DNA of 64,000 nucleotides from Thermomucor indicae-seudaticae. Taxonomy: Eukaryota; Mucoromycota; Mucoromycetes; Mucorales; Lichtheimiaceae. A program made the translations under genes and the position numbers. Shown here piece by piece: positions 59,643 to 64,000 of the stretch. The stretch covers positions 1 through 64,000 of the forward strand of contig JSYX01000081.1 of NCBI GenBank assembly GCA_000787465.1. The letters run 5' to 3'. The first letter of the stretch is position 1. Each line of letters starts with the position of its first letter. Below the pieces are notes generated by a model that did no database searches, had not been told where the DNA came from, and saw nothing but the letters and a program-made list of their open reading frames with translations.

Positions 59643-60132
59643 TTACGCATGCTGAAACGCCTGAAGCGCTTCGCGATAGGCAACATTTATAGTGCTAGAA
59701 TGTGATTGATTGTCATTCTCACCTAGATCCACTACAGGTGGCAAGCAAATGTTCAAATCTTCAGGTCGCCTGACACGTGATAACGCAACGTAAGGTTGAC
59801 CATGGGAGAAAACAGGTTGCATAAGACACAATGTCGCCTTTTCCAGAGTCTGGCCTTGAGATTTGTTTATAGTCATTGCAAAAGCAGGAACCACAGGAAA
59901 CTGGCGTCGTATCAATCTGAACGGCAAGGCGGACTCCTTCGAAATAGGGTTCCGACTCAGGACGGGACATTCCTGAGTCCCGTCCCGTCCTGAGTACTAA
60001 GCGTCCTGAGCGAAACCCTATTCTTGAGGCAATCACAAGGCAATTTGGCCACGCAATGCCCTTCGGAAATGAACCAATCACAATAGTTAATTGAATTCTT
60101 TGTAGTAGGACTAAACGCATTTCTCGGATCAT
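59643..60132 (-). pseudogene. C-terminal fragment of a PIF1-type helicase (Helitron-like), interrupted
   Basis: The frame at 59643-59943 carries the PIF1 C-terminal helicase motifs: LPFRLIRRQFPV, AFAMTINKSQGQTL (motif V) and FSHGQPYVALSRVR (motif VI), with its own stop after FQHA. On the other side of a 74-bp insertion (59946-60019), a different frame reads toward IASRI, the expected sequence just before. The N-terminal Walker motifs and any Rep domain are absent. PIF1 proteins of this form are usually carried by Helitron-type elements in fungi and unwind DNA 5'-3'. It is a relic: truncated at the 5' end and frame-shifted by the insertion. Confidence 0.8.
59946..60019. mobile_element. 74-bp foldback (MITE-like) insertion
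   Basis: Ends are AGGGTTCCG and CGAAACCCT, inverted with one mismatch. Inside, CTCAGGACG or its complement CGTCCTGAG occurs several times in both orientations, so most of the element folds into a hairpin. It is flanked by AT on both sides (59944-59945, 60020-60021). Taking out the element plus one AT restores the helicase frame across the site. Confidence 0.75.
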
Positions 60133-60397
60133 TCCGTGCTGTTACGGCTCGTCGAGGTTCGTAATCTAGGACATCTAGATTCGCAGAAGAGGACGACGGT
60201 CCAAGCCGAGTGATCAACGAAAAGTCAATGGGATCATACCGGAAGAGACAGGATGATTTCCGGCAACTGCGAAATCTTTTTCCCGGGTTCGTAAGGTCGG
60301 TAACTGTTCGAACGGTTTTGCCGCTGAACTTGAACCGTGGCTTGTCAGGGTTTTCTGCTTAGAAAAATTGGGTCCTCTTTATGCTGCAATTTAACAA
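60133..60397. other. Spacer between helicase relic and Zn2Cys6 gene
   Basis: 265 bp. The left part may be further degraded helicase (a minus frame continues to 60217 without clear motifs). The right part is the promoter of the Zn2Cys6 gene. Confidence 0.4.
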
Positions 60398-63025
60398 ATG
60401 GATCAGAGGAGTGAAAATGGGAAGAAACGTGTAAGGGCAACACAAGCTTGTGTGTTATGCAGAAAGAAAAAGGTACAGAAATTGGCTTCTTGTAGCTGAC
60501 CTCACGACAGTTCCCGCCCGTTTCTTACCAAAGCTTGAATAACGGCAGATAAAATGCGACGGCACCAAACCAGAATGTCTGCATTGTCAGGAATCTCATA
60601 CCCAATGCGAATATACGGAGAGCAAGAAAAGAGGACCTAGAAAGGGTTACGTACAACTTTTAGAAGAGCGTCTCGCTCAAATGGAACGGCGAGTTGTTCA
60701 ATTGGGTGGCACGACTGCGTTGCTTAACGAGAGCACTGGTGACGAATCAGCTTCTTCAACACAATCCGTTGTACCTTCTCCGATTTCATATACAAAGGGT
60801 GAGGCAAGTCCCGTTCACGGCATGAGGATACGTGCTCAACGTTGTTTTGTAACAAGATCCAGCCCAGCGGATAGCGGACGAAAACGAGGGATTACCACAA
60901 AAAGAGACCATCATGCACTTGGTCGATTTGTTCTTCAAATATATCAATTCAGTCTTTCCGATCGTACATCGACCTACACTGAGGCGATCAATAGAAGATG
61001 GTACTGTCTCGAAACCATTACTTTGGAGCGTTTTAGCGATTGCTGCCAGGTAAACAAGAACTTTGTTCGGGGCTGGTCCGGCGACGTCTAAATTCGGATG
61101 CAGATACTCTGACGATCCGTCCATCAAGACTGACCCGCCGTACTGGGCTGGAGAAGCATTTGCTCTAAAGGCAACATCATTAATCGACGCCAGTTTGTTT
61201 GAACCGACATTACCAAACTTGCAGTTCTGGGGTATCATGGCATGTCTTGAATATGGTCGAGCGTCGGGATCAAAGTGAGCTGACAAATTTTTCTTTCGGC
61301 TTTTCTTCAAAAGAAGACATGCTAAGATAATTGCACTTGTTTCCAGGGCTTGGATCTACGCGGGTCTTGCAGCCAGGTAAATCAACAAGGCGAAACTGTG
61401 ACACATGTCACATGGAACTAAAAGTCGATCATAACAGATTTTGTCAGGAATTAGGATTGAACAAGGAAGAAACTCTCAGCACACCTATTCTAGCGAAGGA
61501 TGGTACTATTGACACGACAGCAATGGCACTTAAACGTCGTATTTTTTGGAGCTGCTTCTGCATCGACAAGTACGTTTAATTGCTTCTGCAATATTGATAA
61601 CTCGATCTTCTGACCAGGTTATAGATTTGCTAGTGCTGGTACTGGCAGGCCACAAGCGTTCAGTAAAAACGATATTGAGGCACGGCCGCCCAATATCCCG
61701 GAGAGTCTCGTGTTACGGGATCCAGATTACCACATCTCAGTTACAGATAAACGAATTGTAAATGACTCGCTGATGGATATATCACGGCATTATATCAAGA
61801 TTGTCGAGATATTTGGAGAAGTGACGACTGTAATGAAACGTTCTAAAAGCGATTCAACATCGATTACATGGCCGCCTGTGCCCCAACATGCGAGTTTAGA
61901 CGCTAAACTGCGATCATGGAAGGATGATTTGCCGGAACGCTTCCATTTCACGGAAAAGAACCTCGATTTCCACAAGGACAGTGCGGGGTCAAATTACTTC
62001 AATACATGGCTTTCGATGCACGCAGTGTGGTGCTCTTCGCTAATGGTGTTACATCGTGGTAGCCTGGCGTATGGAGATGTACGGCCTGCTGACGTAGAAG
62101 ATGATGTTTACCGTGCTATACAAACAAGCATTGAAGCGTGTAAAATGAGTGTCCGGACTGCTACAGGAGTGTTCCGTGCTATGCGGGATATGTCCGGCTG
62201 CAATGTGCTACCTTTTATGGGATATTCAGCCTACGTTTTCGCGACAGTTCTCATGACATCGACGTTTTCCAAAGGACCGGACGCTTGTAGAAGAAGCAGT
62301 GAGGCATTGAAGATTTTGTGCGATCTGATTGAGGTATGCGTGCGATGATTTCAGGACTTCGAGATATTAAAACACTTTCACAGCGCTTGAGACCGTATTG
62401 GCCGATGTGTGAGCGCCTTGCCATCACAGCCAGTGACCTGTTAGTCGCGCACAGCCGGCTATATCAGCCTCAAAATCAGCAACAGGCCTTTCCTTATCCG
62501 TTGAGAGATGAACAAAGTTCCCAGAGCTACTCAAGCGCTTTCCAATCGACGACACCGTCTAGCACGGCAACTGCATCTTCGGCAACAACCCCCAGTATCC
62601 TTGCATATCCAAAACCAGACTATTTTATGCCATACAATCCCTCTACTTCAGCAATGACCACTGCAGCACAACAGCCATCCACTCAGATACCACCAGCATC
62701 AACAACTTTGACTCAACAGCAACCAAGCCAAAACCCGCCTTTCCCATCAATTTTAAATGACGACTTGCGGAACTACGGTGCTATGCCAGGAGATATTGAC
62801 TTTGACAGTCTGGACTTCCTGAACGACAGTGCCCTCTTTGGGCAAATAATGTTTGACGTAAGCAGACCAATGGCGGGACAATCGACAATGGCTACTGCAT
62901 TTGCCTATCCTGGTATCCAGGGCTTTGCTACACCGGACCCTGTCACTGCCCAACAACTGTATACGCCGCAACCGTATACATCAACGGCGCAAACGCAAAC
63001 TCCTCGAGCAACATGGAGTTCATGA
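60398..63025 (+). CDS. Zn2Cys6 transcription factor with fungal_trans domain
   Basis: Eight exons by my model (60398-60472, 60549-60798, 60857-61049, 61104-61274, 61347-61376, 61438-61569, 61625-62298, 62355-63025) give 731 aa. Residues 15-50 are a Gal4-type zinc cluster (TQACVLCRKKK|IKCDGTKPECLHC, then CEY). A basic-plus-coiled segment (KKRGPRKGYVQLLEERLAQM) follows for dimerisation. The fungal_trans domain covers about 120-510, with LVDLFFKYINSVFPIVHRPTL, FCQELGLNKEE, RRIFWSCFCIDKFASAGTGRP. The C-terminus is rich in Gln, Pro, Ser and Thr, an activation-domain composition. Targets are unknown; the order resembles Xlr1/Ctf1-type nutrient regulators. The junction near 62299 is uncertain: the frame LCDLIE reads into a stop, while GLRDIK continues in another frame 20 nt later. 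Either a 56-nt intron (62299-62354) removes the region, or there is a frameshift. Confidence 0.88.
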
Positions 63026-63433
63026 TAACCGGCATACCTGCACATTCTACAGTCTAACCGATCTCTCACCTCCTGCATCCCTTTTCATTTGTCACGAAAC
63101 AACCAACAAGAGAAGACGAAGTTTATCAGGCCAGAAAGAGATTGGAGAGAGCGGATAAACCACTCACTGCATTCTATGAATGCACTCATGCATAATAACT
63201 TGTTTGTTATTCCTGTACAAGTGCCATCGAACCAAGGCGACTGGAAATCTGATTTCCTTTGTCCACTGTGTAGTTTAAGCGGTACATAGACAAACTTTGA
63301 AAGACATTGCTAGCTGTATACAAAGCTTCAACTGTTTCCTGGACTGAATCGATTGCACATTACTAAAATATATGTTTTTGCTTTCAAGCATCTTCAACCA
63401 TTACGCTGTGTTACATTTCTTCCGGCGAAAGCG
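63026..63433. other. Spacer between Zn2Cys6 factor and GNAT gene
   Basis: 408 bp on the plus side of two codirectional genes. It contains the 3' UTR of the first and promoter of the second. No gene is seen. Confidence 0.45.
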
Positions 63434-63859
63434 ATGCAAATAGAAAGACTGGTCGAGTGTCCTCCAGAAACAATATCTCAACTCGTCGAGCTTTTTCGCC
63501 AAGTTAGCCAATCAGCCAACGAGTCACTGGTGTCCGCAGCTATAGCATCTTCTCAGAATCAAGTTCTTGTAGCGCGAGATGACAAGAAGCATATTGTCGG
63601 TGCGCTCATTATTGCGATGACGCCGTGTGCATCTGGAATCCGAGTGCACATTGAGGACGTTGTTGTTGACAGTAACTGGCGCCGACAGGGAATCGCCACC
63701 CGACTGCTCCGGGAAGCCATCGATCGCGCTGTGAATGATTTCAAGGCTAGGACAATTGATCTTACAAGCCGACCTGATCGTGAAGCTGCGAATCGACTCT
63801 ATCGCAAACTTGGATTCACTCCACGAGACACGAATGTTTACCGATATACTCCAAATTAA
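63434..63859 (+). CDS. GNAT-family N-acetyltransferase
   Basis: An intronless 141-aa protein, the size of a single GNAT domain. Motif A is VVVDSNWRRQGIATRLLREAI (about 81-101), whose RRQGIA binds the pyrophosphate of acetyl-CoA. Beta-strand 4 is HIEDVVV. Motif B is DREAANRLYRKLGF near the C-terminus, the usual ANRLYxKxGF block. The start at 63434 is the first ATG in the conserved frame; upstream codons in frame lack one. The substrate cannot be told from sequence: small-molecule amines and protein N-termini are both possible. The ANRLYRKLGF form recalls bacterial-type small GNATs, so old horizontal transfer is possible but untested. It ends 141 bp from the window edge. Confidence 0.88.
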   Translation: MQIERLVECPPETISQLVELFRQVSQSANESLVSAAIASSQNQVLVARDDKKHIVGALIIAMTPCASGIRVHIEDVVVDSNWRRQGIATRLLREAIDRAVNDFKARTIDLTSRPDREAANRLYRKLGFTPRDTNVYRYTPN

Positions 63860-64000
63860 AAATTTCACATGGTATTCTTTAGTTTGATATCAAATACGTA
63901 GCAAGCAGAAAAGGGGGATATAAACTTCATACAAGGAATGGTACACACACAATGAAAACGCAGAGGGTGAAAGGGTGGTCTCAAGGCTCTTGAGGATCCT
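63860..64000. other. Right flank
   Basis: 141 bp after the GNAT stop, to the window edge. No gene is seen, though a gene could begin beyond the edge. Confidence 0.4.

Noticed and set aside
60681..61091. Open frame continuing through 60799-60856 in the Zn2Cys6 gene
   Set aside because: That frame loses the fungal_trans sequence. A GTGAGG donor at 60799 and acceptor at 60856 give the conserved LVDLFFKYINSVFPIVHRP frame.
1..64000. CRISPR array, rRNA operon, tandem defence or biosynthetic gene cluster
   Set aside because: No regularly spaced repeats, no rRNA sequence and no set of linked pathway enzymes was seen. The genes are ordinary eukaryotic nuclear genes.

Overview
This window is nuclear DNA of a filamentous fungus. 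Genes sit on both strands and are cut by many short introns (mostly 50-70 nt, almost all GT-AG). The proteins are eukaryotic and fungal: mitochondrial ATP synthase epsilon, DNA polymerase zeta, both FACT subunits, Zn2Cys6 factors, and a GH18 chitinase with CBM19. A GH9 endoglucanase with a C-terminal membrane anchor, together with OTU-type and PIF1-type transposon debris, fits an early-diverging fungus, probably Mucoromycota. That placement is inference, not proof. No rRNA, tRNA, CRISPR array or bacterial-style operon was recognised.

Layout. 0.8-1.4 kb: small C2-domain protein (+). 1.4-4.8 kb: no convincing gene. 4.8-6.4 kb: acidic disordered protein (-). 6.9-7.2 kb: ATP15 (+), convergent with REV3 (-, 7.3-13.7 kb, 19 exons). 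14-20 kb, all minus: a beta-hydroxyacid dehydrogenase, a serine-rich protein, and the G-patch splicing factor TFIP11/Ntr1. 21.3-26.1 kb, minus: SPT16 and TYW3. 26.8-30.1 kb, plus: SWC5/CFDP1 and the GH9 enzyme. 30.6-31.8 kb: a Zn2Cys6 protein (-). 32-36.4 and 37.3-41.8 kb: gene-poor, separated by one WWE-like protein (-). 41.8-50.5 kb, plus: a DH-PH RhoGEF, POB3 and EPL1. 50.7-52.6 kb: chitinase (-). 54.8-55.3 kb: short HMG-like protein (-). 55.9-57.1 kb: PCMT (+). 57.3-60.1 kb: transposon debris (OTU fragment, PIF1 helicase fragment with a 74-bp foldback insertion). 60.4-63.9 kb: Zn2Cys6/fungal_trans factor and a GNAT acetyltransferase (+).

How the genes work together. Four genes act on nucleosomes: SPT16 and POB3 (the two core subunits of FACT), SWC5 (SWR1 complex) and EPL1 (NuA4). 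This is loose neighbourhood, not an operon. REV3 serves translesion synthesis, TFIP11 spliceosome disassembly, TYW3 wybutosine formation in tRNA-Phe. The GH9 and GH18 enzymes act on glucan and chitin outside the cell.

How the models were made. Exon boundaries were placed by hand from splice consensus, reading frame and recalled family conservation. For every multi-exon gene the summed exon length is divisible by three. The most unusual observations are an apparent AT-AG intron in the chitinase, two GC-AG introns, a 33-nt intron in SPT16, a diverged repeat lying upstream of both POB3 and EPL1, and the foldback insertion whose empty site restores a helicase frame. I did not find a clearly new multi-gene system.
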